Shown here piece after piece: positions 46,301 to 58,060 of a stretch of 64,000 nt of DNA (the first letter of the stretch is position 1; the number at the start of each line of letters is the position of its first letter). Location of the stretch: assembly GCF_963675165.1 (NCBI RefSeq), contig NC_087384.1, positions 2,804,315-2,868,314 on the forward strand. The letters are read 5' to 3'. The translations under genes were made by a program, and so were the position numbers. Source of the DNA: Halichondria panicea. Its lineage: Eukaryota > Porifera > Demospongiae > Suberitida > Halichondriidae. The notes below the pieces were generated by a model that worked only from the letters and a program-made list of their open reading frames with translations, had not been told where the DNA came from and did not search any database.

Positions 46301-49300
46301 CCCAGGGTGCTTGTACTGTACTTGTAGATGCTGTGTAGTGATAAGAGATGGAGGTCATAAGCGCATGTGTACATTGTAATATAGTTTGGGAGAACACAGC
46401 ACAACATGAAAATAGAAATATGGTACTACATGTATCAATTGGAGTGAAAACTCAGTGGCGGATCTAGAATTCTTGAAAGGAGGTTTTCCAGTACCAGTTA
46501 GTTGAGCGGGACAAGGACTCTGAATTTTACCTAAAAAAAGGTTGTCACTTCTACTATATAGCATGCGCATTAAATCATTGACAAAAAAAAGGTCAGCTAA
46601 CAGTCAACATACGCTGGAGAGTTATTAGCCTTTAGTCACTAAAACTGCGCAAACAAACCTTCGCAGGACTCGCAAGAACTAATAAATGCATATGAAGCTA
46701 GTAGGAAAACTAGCTAACTAGTTGCTTAAGCTTCCCACTCACTTATGTCTCAGAGGGGGTTCAATTGAACCTAAAGAACCCCCTCTGGATCCGCCACTGA
46801 AACTGATTCAAAATGTGTATTATGAAGGGATACCTGCTCATTATTATTCTATTTACTACATGTACCAACTGTCTAGCTATACAAACATCTCACATGTCAT
46901 CAGTGGCACTGGCATAGAGAGCGCTCTGATGGGTGTCGGCCACGAGGGAGTTGAAACCGTAGACACGTCCCCCTCTCTCCACAGGGGCAAACGAGTGCCA
47001 GCAGGGGGGTGGGGCACGTTTGTGATTTGTGTAGTATCGTCGCATGTCCCACAGCTTCACAACACTGTAGGGGAGCAGTTGTCACTGTGATCATTAAAGA
47101 TAACATTTTAGGTGCAATGCCAATGCATGCGGAATAAGTATAGGATAGACTACACCTAAGAGTAGAATATGCGTCTACGTAACCTCCGCGGTTGCGGTTA
47201 GCCCGAGGCGCAAAGCCGAGGGAATCTAACCGTAACCAAGGTGGTTACTAAGACGCATATTCTACGAGTGGGTGTGGTCTATCTAACTTGGACTTCATTG
47301 CGCATGCGCGAGGCGTGGTTATAAAAAGCTAGGTTTGGTGCATAGCAACAGAAATTGAATTTGTGCGAGCTGGACGAGCTGTGAGAGACACCAGTTAACA
47401 GAAAAAGACAAGAAGACGGCTTCAAAACAACGAAAAACTACAGTAAAACTTAGTAGAGCTTGTGAAACGCTTCTTGAAGATACTGGAAAGAACAGACAAG
47501 TAAAAAGACTGACTGCAACACTACCAGAAGAAGAATGAAGCTCTGTGGTGGAGTGGAGGGGGTATAGAGCAGACTGGACCGGCTGGAACCTTAAAAAATT
47601 CAATAGAAAGTGTCAAGCGATTGCTGAAGTGTGTTTGATGCTTCCTGGCCCCCCTGCCCATCCCCAACTGGAAAAAGCAATACAAAGCAACAGTGGACAT
47701 GGAAAGAATGGATAGTGACTGAACAAACTATTGCATTCTGTGTTTTTTATAATGTTTTTGTCATCTTCTTGTCACTTTCACTAAAAATTTTATTCCAACT
47801 TTTGAGAACTTCCTGCAAATGTTTGTCACTTCCTGTAGAATATGTGCCCATTTCCTGTAGAATATGTGTCCACTTCCTGTAGAATAGGCGCCCATTTCCT
47901 GTAGAATATGCGTCCACTTCCTGTAGAATAAGTACCTTCTTGTAGATTATGCTTCCATGTAATCTACTGTTTTTAGCCAATCAGATCAATTACAGATGAT
48001 GTAATGTAGTCTAACAAAAGGGAATACTCAAACAATCAGTGATACTAAAATGTTTGCGAGTATCAAATTTGCGAGCGTTAATCACTTTGGAAAAATAAAA
48101 TTGCAAAACCTAAAAATTGGTACTGACACACAATCCTGGCCAGAACGCAATAGTTAGGATTGCAAAGAGTTACACTTTCTGCTGATTTGGCTCATTCGCA
48201 AAGGTTTTCAGCCCTAGTAATAGGGTATACAGTAGTTAGTGCTTAAGTCAGGACACCATATAAAACACACGGAGATCTCCTACACCAGGTTTCCAGTTAT
48301 TCTCTTTGTACATATTTACAAACTCCTCACCCATCACTGGTCCCACAGGAAGCTATCTTGTCTCCATGGAAGAGCACAGCTGTCACACTAGACGCACTAC
48401 ACGTTGCTTTATTGCGGCCATTTTGTCTTCGTCCCTCTTTCTCATGTGCCGAGTGTATGATGTTGATAGGTTTCTGCGATGACCCTTTACCAGTGCACCG
48501 AGTGTCCCACACCATGATACTGCCATCACGACTACCAGACACTATCACACCTACAGGGATATACTATCAATCACAGTCTACATAATCATAGCGAGTTATT
48601 AGGAACATGAAAAGTGAAAGTGAAAGGCACAATGACAAGCAACTGCATGATTACATGTATCTGAGCTCAAAGCCTATACCGCAATCACTTGTTGCTATGC
48701 CTCAATGTGCGCATGCGCAAGCGAGATATACGGTAGTGTGTATGTCTGTGTAGACTGCTATGGCTGCTCAAGGATCAATCAAGAGCAGCTTCTAGTCGTG
48801 TTGTCTTGGATTTCAGATTTGCAAAAATAATGCTTCGTTCTCGAGTTATACATACATGTAGTTTGCTGCCATTGCAGCCTTTTCAGAATATTAGATAGCA
48901 AAACTTGTTCACTGAGTGTTACTACCGTACTTAGTAGTTAGCTCTGCACTAGAACGCTACAAGAGTGAGAAAAAGCTGCAAAGTTGCACTGTTTAGCAGC
49001 CATTAATTATGGACTTTGAACGTTTTTAGCAACAATTATTCCACTTATTAATGTGGTGTATTTTAATGTAATAGCTCCATCAGCACTCGCGGTACTTTCA
49101 TTATGACTATATATCATTGAGAGACCATTTGACTCACTGGGCTCGTTCTTCTTGACACAGACCGACTTGACACTTCCCTTGTGACCAGAGAAAGTGGTCA
49201 GGAGTGTCTCCCCGACCACATCCCATAGACACAGTCGCTGGTCCCCTGAGGCAGTCACCTGATATCAATGTTTAGGAGAGGGAAGTTAACACGTAAGTTG

Positions 49301-50073
49301 CTTACGATGGGCTCAATACTGACATTAACAACAAGTACATTGAGTGACTCACAAGTTGTGTGCCTCCAGGCAACCAAGCAATATCAAACACTGCATTTCT
49401 GTGAGCTTCAAATCCTGAGGCAAACACAGAGACAGCTTCAATTCAAAACAGTATAGCAGTACTGATACGATGGTAAGTCCAGGGTTTCTTTACGATTTTG
49501 CACTTAGGGGGTGATGGACTGGTGTAAGTAGGACATTTAATTGCTGGTAGAAAAATTACCTGCCAACCCACACTAAAAGAAACACTGGTAAACCATGTAC
49601 TCATAACTCGTACTGTACACGAGTATTTTAATCGTACTGGAAAGTTTAGACTCCGATAATTTTCTCCTTGTGTCATACAGTCCTACAATTCCCTCCTCGT
49701 CTGCCACAGCCAGCAGGTTACCATTTAGACCGTCTACGCTGAACTTACACGCCAGAGGAGGAATGTATTCCTGCGAACAAAAAGAAGACCCAGTAGGTGA
49801 TTGTAGACCAAAGGTTAAAGCTCAATTAACTTACATCGTCTGGTCCATAGAACAGTAGATCGTCTCCCTTGAGGCATTTAAAGTCAGACAGGATCCAAAG
49901 GAGATCATTCCCACCTGTGTGTGAAGTTGATGGACATTTATACAATACATGATTTAGAGTCATTGTGCATACTTATTAGTCTTATACAATACGATGTGTC
50001 ATTTACTCTGACCTGTGAATCTTGAAGGGGAGGTCTGCCATTTCTGGACACTGTGTATGATACTCAGAGACAT
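43344..50073 (-). CDS. DTL/CDT2, WD40 substrate receptor of CRL4 ubiquitin ligase
   Basis: Eleven exons join in frame to 590 codons: 50073-50013, 49914-49835, 49770-49638, 49414-49353, 49258-49138, 48550-48331, 47064-46894, 46330-46174, 45175-45086, 44144-44024 and 43897-43344. The start is MSLSIIHSVQKWQTSP. WD40 signatures match human DTL: HRNAVFDIAWLPGGTQL, ASGDQRLCLWDVVGETLL, SGSRDGSIMVWDTRC, VVKLWDMRR, SSCGYAYIWKV, LLLQGHSKEVTAVDWCP and VVTCSDDNDLFLWRV. The Ser/Thr-rich tail ends MPSLRTYFKPQ, resembling the C-terminal PCNA-binding motif of human DTL (MRKICTYF). DTL targets CDT1, p21 and SET8 on chromatin-bound PCNA. The exon 3 donor (49638) is weak but keeps phase. Confidence 0.93.
44364..44759. 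mobile_element. MITE in DTL intron, TACCGTATATGC ends
   Basis: The left end TACCGTATATGCTTGATCAG has the inverted partner CTGATTGAGCATATACGGTA at 44740-44759. Internal GGAGGCTACTATTTGAG-type repeats are present. No coding capacity. Confidence 0.75.
45398..45986. mobile_element. MITE with 9-bp target duplication (second copy, inverted relative to 1471-2042)
   Basis: The 589-bp element starts TAGCCTCGATCCCAGGCCG and ends AAGGAGGCTA. It is flanked by the 9-base repeat CCGTAAAGC (45389-45397 and 45987-45995). It is closely similar to the reverse complement of 1471-2042. It sits in the DTL intron between the exons at 46330-46174 and 45175-45086. Confidence 0.9.
47149..47286. repeat. Palindrome in DTL intron
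   Basis: The outer arms TAGACTACACC and GGTGTGGTCTA enclose inner arms AGAATATGCGTC and GACGCATATTCT around a GCCCGAGGCGCAAAGCCGAGG centre. It is the third member of the palindrome class in this window. Confidence 0.8.
47808..47950 (+). repeat. Minisatellite, about 24-bp unit, six copies
   Basis: CACTTCCTGTAGAATATGTG-type units are repeated with alternating CCA/CCC starts in a DTL intron. The last unit is degenerate. Confidence 0.85.
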
Positions 50074-50279
50074 ATAAAGTCACTGCTGCACTTAGCTTAG
50101 TTTTCAACCTTGTCTTTTGCGTTTACCTCGTGGGCATGGGAGGTGTGGCACAATTGCCGCTGTTCGCCCGCCACTTTTTGCAGATCACGTACGTGTGGGC
50201 GTAAGTATGTCAACCACAGCCAACTACGAGATACGCCCCTTTTTCTGCAAATTGCACACCGAGCTCACATGTACGTACC

Positions 50280-51360
50280 GTTGACATGATAAGCAGAGGG
50301 ACGGTGTGGCCTCTTGATCTTAGCAGTCAACACTCAGAGCAAGGTCAGTTATGTTTTGATATCTTGTTGATCTGTGTTCATGTTAACTGGTCTGTAGACA
50401 GTGTAGTGATAATTATTATGATAGCGCATTTAATATATCGTTGGTGGGTGTTTGTGTGAGTCGGTTCACCTGCTCATCACTCCTAGATCCTCATAGGACT
50501 TTGCATAATCTATCTAAGTTTGTTTGTTGCAAGCCTCTCATCAATTTCAGTAAGGCACTTGAGCTGCTGTGAGCGTATGCATGAATGACTTAAGGTAGTT
50601 AAACCATAGATAGAAGAGAAAGGGATTGGCAACGGAGTGCACTTCCGGTACCATCCGTGTTTCGCCTCGAGGCTTACTTCCAACATGGGAGTCTAAACAT
50701 GAATAATTCATGAGAATTGTTTTTGCCGTCTGTAAAAAAAGTCTACACAACAGTTCTACTGCTAAACATCAACGTCACGTCATTTGTGTGGCGATTTGGG
50801 ACATAGCACACTACTTATAGTAACACAACCTTAGCTATATCATAGGTGCTATAGGAACACAACCATGAAAGAGCCTCTGACAGAGGCTCTTTGTACCTCT
50901 GGCTATACTTCACGAAAATCAAGATTATACTGTGTGTGATGAGTGTGTGTGTGTGTTGTAGCCTCTGTGGATACTGGGGCATTATATTTTATTCATTTCT
51001 AAATGAGACCTACCATCAGGGGGCGTGTGTTTAAGTGTTGGAGGGGTCTTTGAGAAGTAGGCTTTAGTTGACACAATAAGTTTCCCGGGTTTTCGCGGGA
51101 GTTTTAGGGCGAAACACGTACGGATGGTTTCAGGCCCATCTGTGTACATTCAATGTAAAAGTATCACGTGAACTGCCCCCGTTGCCAATCCTTTTCTCTT
51201 CAATCTATGGTTAAACTGTTGATTAGGGATAATTAAAATGACATTCAAGAGGAGGTGACGCTTAATTGCTTATACCACTGCATACAATAACCGTATTAAC
51301 TATTAATTCACTTGCCTCTATACAGAACGAGTGGACAGCATTGCTCATATAGCCAGCCAG
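50280..51360 (+). pseudogene. Decayed ankyrin exon relics (N/C, D and unique types)
   Basis: 50283-50346 aligns with the 3' half of N/C exons (TTAGCAG.CAACAC.CAGAGCAAG then GTCAG). 50435-50500 matches the intron upstream of D exons. 51239-51290 matches the end of a D exon and its intron (GACATTCAAGAGGAGGTGA). 51325-51355 matches the start of the exon at 33637. All frames are broken. This is evidence of a former second copy of the array 3' of DTL. Confidence 0.7.
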
Positions 51361-51589
51361 TGCTAACGTCAGATTAAGACCCGAAAATATGTACAGTATA
51401 TACAACCCCTCTATAACGGACACCTTTTGGGAACAACTGCATGCACGCTCATGTGCACATATTAATTGTAATGCACACTTTGCACATGCCTAGGGTGGTC
51501 CACTATATATTTATGACATGGCTTCAATAATTGGACATTACACACCTGTGACTCTAAAATATTGTTGTTGTTTTTTCTCAGCGTTATAA

Positions 51590-51828
51590 TACCGTATAGT
51601 GCAAAATTTTCGAGGCACTTATATTTCGTGGATTAGCCTCTAAAAGCATTTTGTTGCACAATGTTCGCGGAATGACTGCTTACACCGGAATCCACGCCTT
51701 TAAATCTGTGCATGTTATATATAGCAGATGATTAAAGAAAAATGTTCATGGACTTTATTTTCTTGTAGGATTGCTAACCCAAGAAATCCGCGAAAATTAA
51801 GCCCCTCGAAAATTTCGCGCTATACGTT
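51590..51828. mobile_element. R1-family MITE in duplication copy A
   Basis: Begins TACCGTATAGTGCAAAATTT and ends near CGCTATACGTTAA. Copy B of the duplication lacks it (CTCAGCAATCATC, 55010-55022), so it inserted after the duplication or was lost from B. Confidence 0.8.
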
Positions 51829-52068
51829 AATCATCTTTTTAATGGATGTCTATATTGCAATGCATGCATTTGGGCATCCAACTTTGTGTTAGCTGTGAGC
51901 TATTCAGTTAGTGCTTGATGCATAGATGTGAAATAATAATTATTATTTAGCTATTATTTTTATACCATGACAAGTCCTCGTGCAATAAAAAAACTCGAGA
52001 CATGTTTATAGATTTACACAATCATAATCACATTAATGAGTTCAGTTCAGCTTAAATGTATAGTTGAT

Positions 52069-52749
52069 TCAGACCTTCAAATCACATCCAATAGTGAGAG
52101 TTTTGTCTTCAACTGCTTTGCAATAAGTCACATCTTCTCTTACTCCCCATACTAGAGGACAGTTTTCCTTGAAGCGTACCAGTCGACGTTTAGAAACTGG
52201 ATCACATCTAAACTTCTTTCCTCGAAAGCCAAAACTAAACTTATCGCAAGTGTGCTTTTGTACTTCGATTGTACAGGAAGGCTTGAATCCTCTGCTTTGC
52301 GTCACCGTGATGTTTCTCTTGCTGAGAATTTGTGGCACAACGTGGCAGCCGATCTCTGGTGTACCAAAGTCACAGCTTGGGCAGCACTCTCCAGGTCTTG
52401 TGATAACTGGGTATCCATTGCAATCTTTCTCTTTTAGAAAAAAGCAGTCGATTATACCACAAAACTGTTGATTATTCTCGACATCACACCGACATATTTT
52501 GCAAGGATTTGGCCTCCATTCAGTTCCAAATTCGTCGTTAAAGTTAACGCATCCTTCAAATTTGCAGTTACTGTCGTCGCAAGAAGGACAGCACTCTCCT
52601 GGTGGGGTGACAGGGTTAGCACAAAGTGGTCTCGCACACAAGACTAGACTGCAATCTAAAGGTGGGACCGGACGTTTTTCATTCTGCACAGCAACGCCTA
52701 CTATAATAGCTGGTAGGACCAGAAGTAGTACTAGTTGTAGGCTCTTCAT
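52069..52749 (-). CDS. Secreted VWC-domain protein, copy A
   Basis: A single-exon frame of 226 residues. The N-terminus MKSLQLVLLLVLPAIIVGVA is a signal peptide. Two von Willebrand factor C-type modules follow, each ending GECCPSC (near residues 50-56 and 116-122), then a Cys-containing tail. VWC modules often bind BMP/TGF-beta-like ligands or matrix. A TATA-like ATAAAAG lies about 60 bases upstream (52806-52812). It is paired with a paralogue at 55264. Confidence 0.88.
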   Translation of the reverse strand: MKSLQLVLLLVLPAIIVGVAVQNEKRPVPPLDCSLVLCARPLCANPVTPPGECCPSCDDSNCKFEGCVNFNDEFGTEWRPNPCKICRCDVENNQQFCGIIDCFFLKEKDCNGYPVITRPGECCPSCDFGTPEIGCHVVPQILSKRNITVTQSRGFKPSCTIEVQKHTCDKFSFGFRGKKFRCDPVSKRRLVRFKENCPLVWGVREDVTYCKAVEDKTLTIGCDLKV

Positions 52750-54070
52750 TTCTTAGCAGTTTATAGCTGAAGATTTGCTGATAATTTCTCAGTTTCAACT
52801 GCTGCTTTTATGTGCAGCAAACATATTGCATGGCATGTGATGTGTAGTCTGAACATTAGTTAGATAACCTGTGTGCTTGTAGAGGGTTGTTGATTCTTTG
52901 CAGACATTAACACAAGTCCCACCCGTCAAACAACATGTATACTGTTGTGCCACACATTACGATAATATCGAAAATACTATAGGTTGTTGATAGTTTCAAT
53001 ATCCGTAAAATTATTATAATTTATGTAACCACCAAATAATTTAATCTAATTCTTTGTTGCACATTAATTTGTTATAGCTACATGTAGATTAAAATTAGTA
53101 TTTGGAAACTATGGAGTCTAAACGCCCGCACACTGTACATTTATAGTACGCGCACGGCAATTATACAACTTAGATTACATGACTGCATGATGTGCATGCA
53201 TGCATGCATGGGTACATGCGTATATAGTGAAGCAGTAAATTACTCTGCATGCATGCATGCGCAGCTACATTAATTGTAATTAAGTGTTTATAGTCTCGGG
53301 TCCAGGCCAATCTTTTATAAAGCGCATGTTGCTCCAGTGCAATACATGTATTTGGCAGGTTATATTGTGCTGGGCAATACATAGTATGATGCTCGATCCT
53401 TCCCACATGGCAGAGGCATGCATGTGGAGCATTGACTTTAATTAATAACATCTCGTTGTTCTATGACGCGTATATAATACTACTATCATTGCATGTACGT
53501 CTATTGATCAGTTCACCATTCAGACTGTCTAATGAGATGTTATTACTCTGCATGATGCTCCTTCCCACATGGCAGATCGAGGTATGCATGCATGCATACA
53601 TGCGTGCATATAATTATAGACTGGCCATTGTTCTATATGAAGTGTATAATTATAGGCAATATATACTACCATCACTGCATGTGCGTCCATCAGTTCATGC
53701 ACCATTCAGTCTATAAGCACACACATGCAGTCGTGATGAAAATGTTCACAGTACTGAAGCTGAAAAATCAAAACAATAGTCATGAACACAATAAACAATG
53801 AGCTCCAATGCAGTGCAACAAAAGTCAAATTTTCGAATCTCCAGCATTCTAGTAGGCCTGTGCCAAATATTCCAGAAAATTTGTTTTTAATAATCTTTGA
53901 ATAATACGCACTGTGAAAATAGTTCATTGAGTTGCACATGTGCAGTAGCTCAGAACACGCCCACATTTTACATGGCAGTTTACGATTGTTAGTCCAATCA
54001 ATATATTTTATCCTCACGTGATTTGTGTACTTATGCCATGTGGTTTTTGTGAATTGAGAGTTCTTTGTCT

Positions 54071-54733
54071 CAGGGCCGTAAGAAGATTTTTTAGGTGGGG
54101 GGCAGAAAAAAGGAATAGACCCTCTCCTTGCGATGCAGAGGTGGGTCCGGGAGGGGGAAGTTCCCCCTCCCGTCCCACCGGAAGCGAACTTTTTACATTA
54201 TTATGTTCTCAGAGATAAACAAGAGAAAGATACATAAATGAAATAATCTGCATGTGAGAGCTATGTATAGCAAAATAGTTTATTCGACGTGTGTACTTAG
54301 TGGAAGCAAAGTCACGAGCAGTACTGCTTCCAAGTGACTCAGTTAGCGACTTGTGTATATATATAGTAAGAATAGACGCTGGGGATTCATCAAGCTTTGT
54401 AAGAAGTAGGTCTTAGTTCGCCTACCTTTTTCATCATGGGCAGGCTGAGGTACTGAAGAGAAAAAAGAATGAATACTCCTTGTGCCATAGTGAGGCTCTG
54501 GCTATATAAATTTCAGCTGCATTGGATCAACTTACTTTAGTTACTGCACAGTTGTTACAACAAACCACATGCATTTAACCAATGTGGTTTGATTAAAAGG
54601 CACTAAATATAATAACAGGTGATCTGCTGGACTCTGCAGAGAGCCCCACCTCATTTCACTGTCTGAAAACCCGGGGGGCTCTGCCGCCCTGGTTTTTAGT
54701 TGCCCCCCAGCCCCCCTGGTTCTTACGGCCCTG
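54071..54733. mobile_element. TIR element, CAGGGCCGTAAGAA ends
   Basis: The left end CAGGGCCGTAAGAAG is matched by CTTACGGCCCTG, followed inward by G-rich and C-rich tracts (GGTGGGGGGCA and TGCCCCCCAG). It is about 663 bp between the two VWC gene copies. I see no clear target duplication and no transposase. Confidence 0.75.
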
Positions 54734-55263
54734 TTACTGGGTTATAAACTTATAGGTATAGTTACGAACTATAACTAACTAGCCAAAGCTATAACATCAA
54801 GTTTGTTATTTTGCTGCTGAAATTAAAAGTAATGGCCATTTTTTGGTGCTATATATATAATATACATGTAGGTGTTTTATTTCGCTGCTGTGTATGTCCA
54901 CTATACTTATGGTATGGCTTCAATAAATGGACATTACGCACTCAAGTCTATACAAGTCTATACAACTTTATACAAGCATGCAGTCCTGTGACTCTAAAAT
55001 GTTGTTCTCAGCAATCATCTTTTTAATGGATGTCTATTGCAATGCATGCATTTGGGCATCCAAATTTTTGTTAATGTTTTGCTATAACTGTGAGCTATTC
55101 AATCCTACAAGTTAGTGCTCGATGCATAGATGTGATATTTTATATCATGACAAGTCCTCGTACCATGAAAAAACGACATTTTAGACATAATCACAACAGA
55201 TTATTACAACATTATTACAACATGATTATACGTTCAGTTCAGCTTAAATGTATACTAGTTGAT

Positions 55264-55944
55264 TCAGACTTTCAAATCGCATCCAATAGTGAGAGTTTTG
55301 TCTTCAACTGCTTTGCAATAAGTCACATCTTCTCTTACTCCCCATACTAGAGGACAGTTTTTCTCGAAGCGTACCAGTCGACGTTTAGAAATTGGATCAC
55401 ATCTAAACTTCTTTCCTCGAAAGCCAAAACTAAACTTATCGCAAGTGTGCTTTTGTACTTCGATTGTACAGGAAGGCTTGAATCCTCTGCTTTGCGTCAC
55501 CGTGATGTTTCTCTTGCTGAGAATTTGTGGCACAACGTGGCAGCCGATCTCTGGTGTACCAAAGTCACAGCTTGGGCAGCACTCTCCGGGTCTTGTGATA
55601 ACTGGGTACCCATTGCAATCTTCCTCTTTTAGAAAAAAGCAGTCAATTATAGCACAAAACTGTTGATTATTCTCGACATCACACTGACATATTTTGCAAG
55701 GATTTGGCCTCCATCGAGTTCCAAATTCGTCGTTAAAGTTAACGCATCCTTCAAATTTGCAGTTACTGTCGTCGCAAGAAGGACAGCACTCTCCTGGTGG
55801 GGTGACAGGGTTAGCACAAAGTGGTCTCGCACACAAGACTAGACTGCAATCTAAAGGTGGGACCGGACGTTTTTCATTCTGCACAGCAACGCCTACTATA
55901 ATAGCTGGTAGGACCAGAAGTAGTACTAGTTGTAGGCTCTTCAT
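55264..55944 (-). CDS. Secreted VWC-domain protein, copy B
   Basis: 226 residues, the same length as copy A with about seven substitutions (for example GTEWRP to GTRWRP, KICRC to KICQC, CGIID to CAIID, FKENC to FEKNC). All Cys residues, the signal peptide and the upstream TATA-like ATAAAAG are kept. Conservation of an intact frame in both copies suggests that both work. Confidence 0.88.
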   Translation of the reverse strand: MKSLQLVLLLVLPAIIVGVAVQNEKRPVPPLDCSLVLCARPLCANPVTPPGECCPSCDDSNCKFEGCVNFNDEFGTRWRPNPCKICQCDVENNQQFCAIIDCFFLKEEDCNGYPVITRPGECCPSCDFGTPEIGCHVVPQILSKRNITVTQSRGFKPSCTIEVQKHTCDKFSFGFRGKKFRCDPISKRRLVRFEKNCPLVWGVREDVTYCKAVEDKTLTIGCDLKV

Positions 55945-58060
55945 TTCTTAGCAGTTTATAGCTGAAGATTTGCTGATAATTTCTCAGTTTCAACTGCTGC
56001 TTTTATGTGCAGCAAACACATTGCATGGCATGTGATGTTTAGTCTGAGCAAAGTTCAACATTAGTTAGTCACCGTTAGATAACCTGTGTGCTTGTGGAGG
56101 ATTGTTGATTCTTTGCGGATATTAACACAAGCCCCACCCGTCAAACAACATGTACTGTGGCACCACACATTACCATAATAATTATCGTAAATACTATAGG
56201 TTGTTGATAGTTTCAATATCCGTGAGATTATTATAATTATGTAACCACCAATCCAATTCTTTGTTGCACATAAGTTGTTATAGCTACATGTAGACTAAAA
56301 TTAGTATTTGGAAACTGTGGAGTCTAAACCGCCCACATAGTACGTACTGCAATTATACAACTTGCAGAGAGATTACATGACTGCATGATGTGCATGCATG
56401 GGTACAGTCATGCATGTGTATAATAAATTAGTTAAATTAGTATAATTATTACTCTGCATGCATGCTGCATTGTAATTAAATATAGAGGTGTTTTAATCAG
56501 CTACTGCATTGCATGGACGTATATAGCCTCGATTCCAGCCGCGAAGAAAAAGGCGGTCCTTTACACAGACCTGCCGAGTATACATAGTCTCGGGTCCAGG
56601 CCATTCTTTTCTAAAGCACATGCATGTAGTTGCTCTAGTGCAATATTTGGCATGTTGCATTTGTGCTGGGCAATACATATACTCGCATGGCAGAGGCATG
56701 CATGTGGCAGCATTGAATTGACTGGCTTTAATTATGCATTGTTCTATGAAGTGTACATTTTATAATACTACCATCGCTGCATGCATGTACGTCTATAATT
56801 ATATCGATCAGTTCACCATTGGCATTATTTTTCATTCAGACTGTCTATATACAATTATGTAGTTATAGTGCATGATGCTCCTTCCCACATGGCAGACAGA
56901 AGGCATGCATGCATGCATACATAATATGTGATATATATAATTATACTGGCTTCATTGTTCTATATGAAGTGTATAATTTATATAGCTATATATAGGCAAT
57001 ATATTATACTACCTGTATGTACGTGTGTCCATCAGTTCACCATTCATGCAGTCTATATATAATTATATAAAACACACACATGCATGCAGTGATGATGTTC
57101 ACAGTACTGAAGCTGAAAAATCAAAATGATATTAGTCATCAACACTATATATAAACAACGAGCTCCAATGCAATCTGAAATCTTCGAGCATGTAATACAT
57201 CTTACAACTTTGCCATGATTGTTATAATAATAGGGCTCATAGCTCATTTTTCAGGAGTACGCCACCAAGGAGGGCGATATGGCTAATGTGACGGAGTTAA
57301 CCAATATACACATGCATGCATGAATACACGATTGGACTGTGAGCCAATGTAGTAGCTTACGACCAGCTTCGTCATTCGCACAAACATTAACATCATCTTC
57401 AGTATAGGTGCAGTTAAAGGTACGTGGTTCTGGGTTCTATTAAGTTATGAGGCTGGAGAATAATAATTATACAGAATTGAGATGGAGTACGTATATCCAA
57501 TCTATCAAGTTCATGACGATGGACTGTGTCTGATTTGATTGTCACAATGACTCTGTTTTCAGAGAGCATCTCAATTGAACTTAACTCGATCTATAATTAA
57601 TTTCTGGACGTATATGTATCTTCAGTAATTAATACACCCAATACAGGACCTGTATAATTATAGTATACGTATAATAAATTCCAATTACGACGAATAATTA
57701 TATAGTATTGACAACATTCAACCACATCGATTTCTAGCTGATTATTCTCAATATTATACAGTTACTATACTATCGCCGGACATGCATGCAAGCAATGCAT
57801 TGCTAATTACAGGGTTAATTAGTCACAGCAACATGTATGCAAGCTCCAGCAATACTGGTAGAAAAGAATACCCAGGCCCAATTCACTCATGTAGGTTTTC
57901 AATAAATTAGGTCTCTTTGTACATGCATGTACAACATAAATAAAGTATTATTTGTTCAATGTACATAACAAAATCAAGAATTTGAAATAGTAATACAATT
58001 ATATGAGAATGCCCTGTGTGCAAGTGTTTATCCCTACACGCACAGTCTATTTCCAGGGGA

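Larger units (their letters stand above)
51496..57240. repeat. Segmental duplication, copies about 51496-53850 and 54896-57190
   Basis: Both copies share ATGGCTTCAATAA at the left edge, the VWC gene in the middle and CAGTACTGAAGCTGAAAAAT near the right edge. Identity is high in and near the genes (offset 3,195) and falls outward in ATGCATGC-rich DNA. Copy A has an extra MITE at 51590; copy B shows the empty site near 55012. Confidence 0.88.

Noticed and set aside
46722..47090. 122-codon plus-strand frame
   Set aside because: Mostly antisense to a DTL exon; no independent support.
52169..52471. 100-codon plus-strand frame
   Set aside because: Antisense shadow of VWC copy A; the same shadow appears over copy B.
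56521..56620. Another copy of the 9-bp-duplication MITE
   Set aside because: Only a TAGCCTCGATTCCAGCCGC-like fragment is present, with no second end or target duplication.
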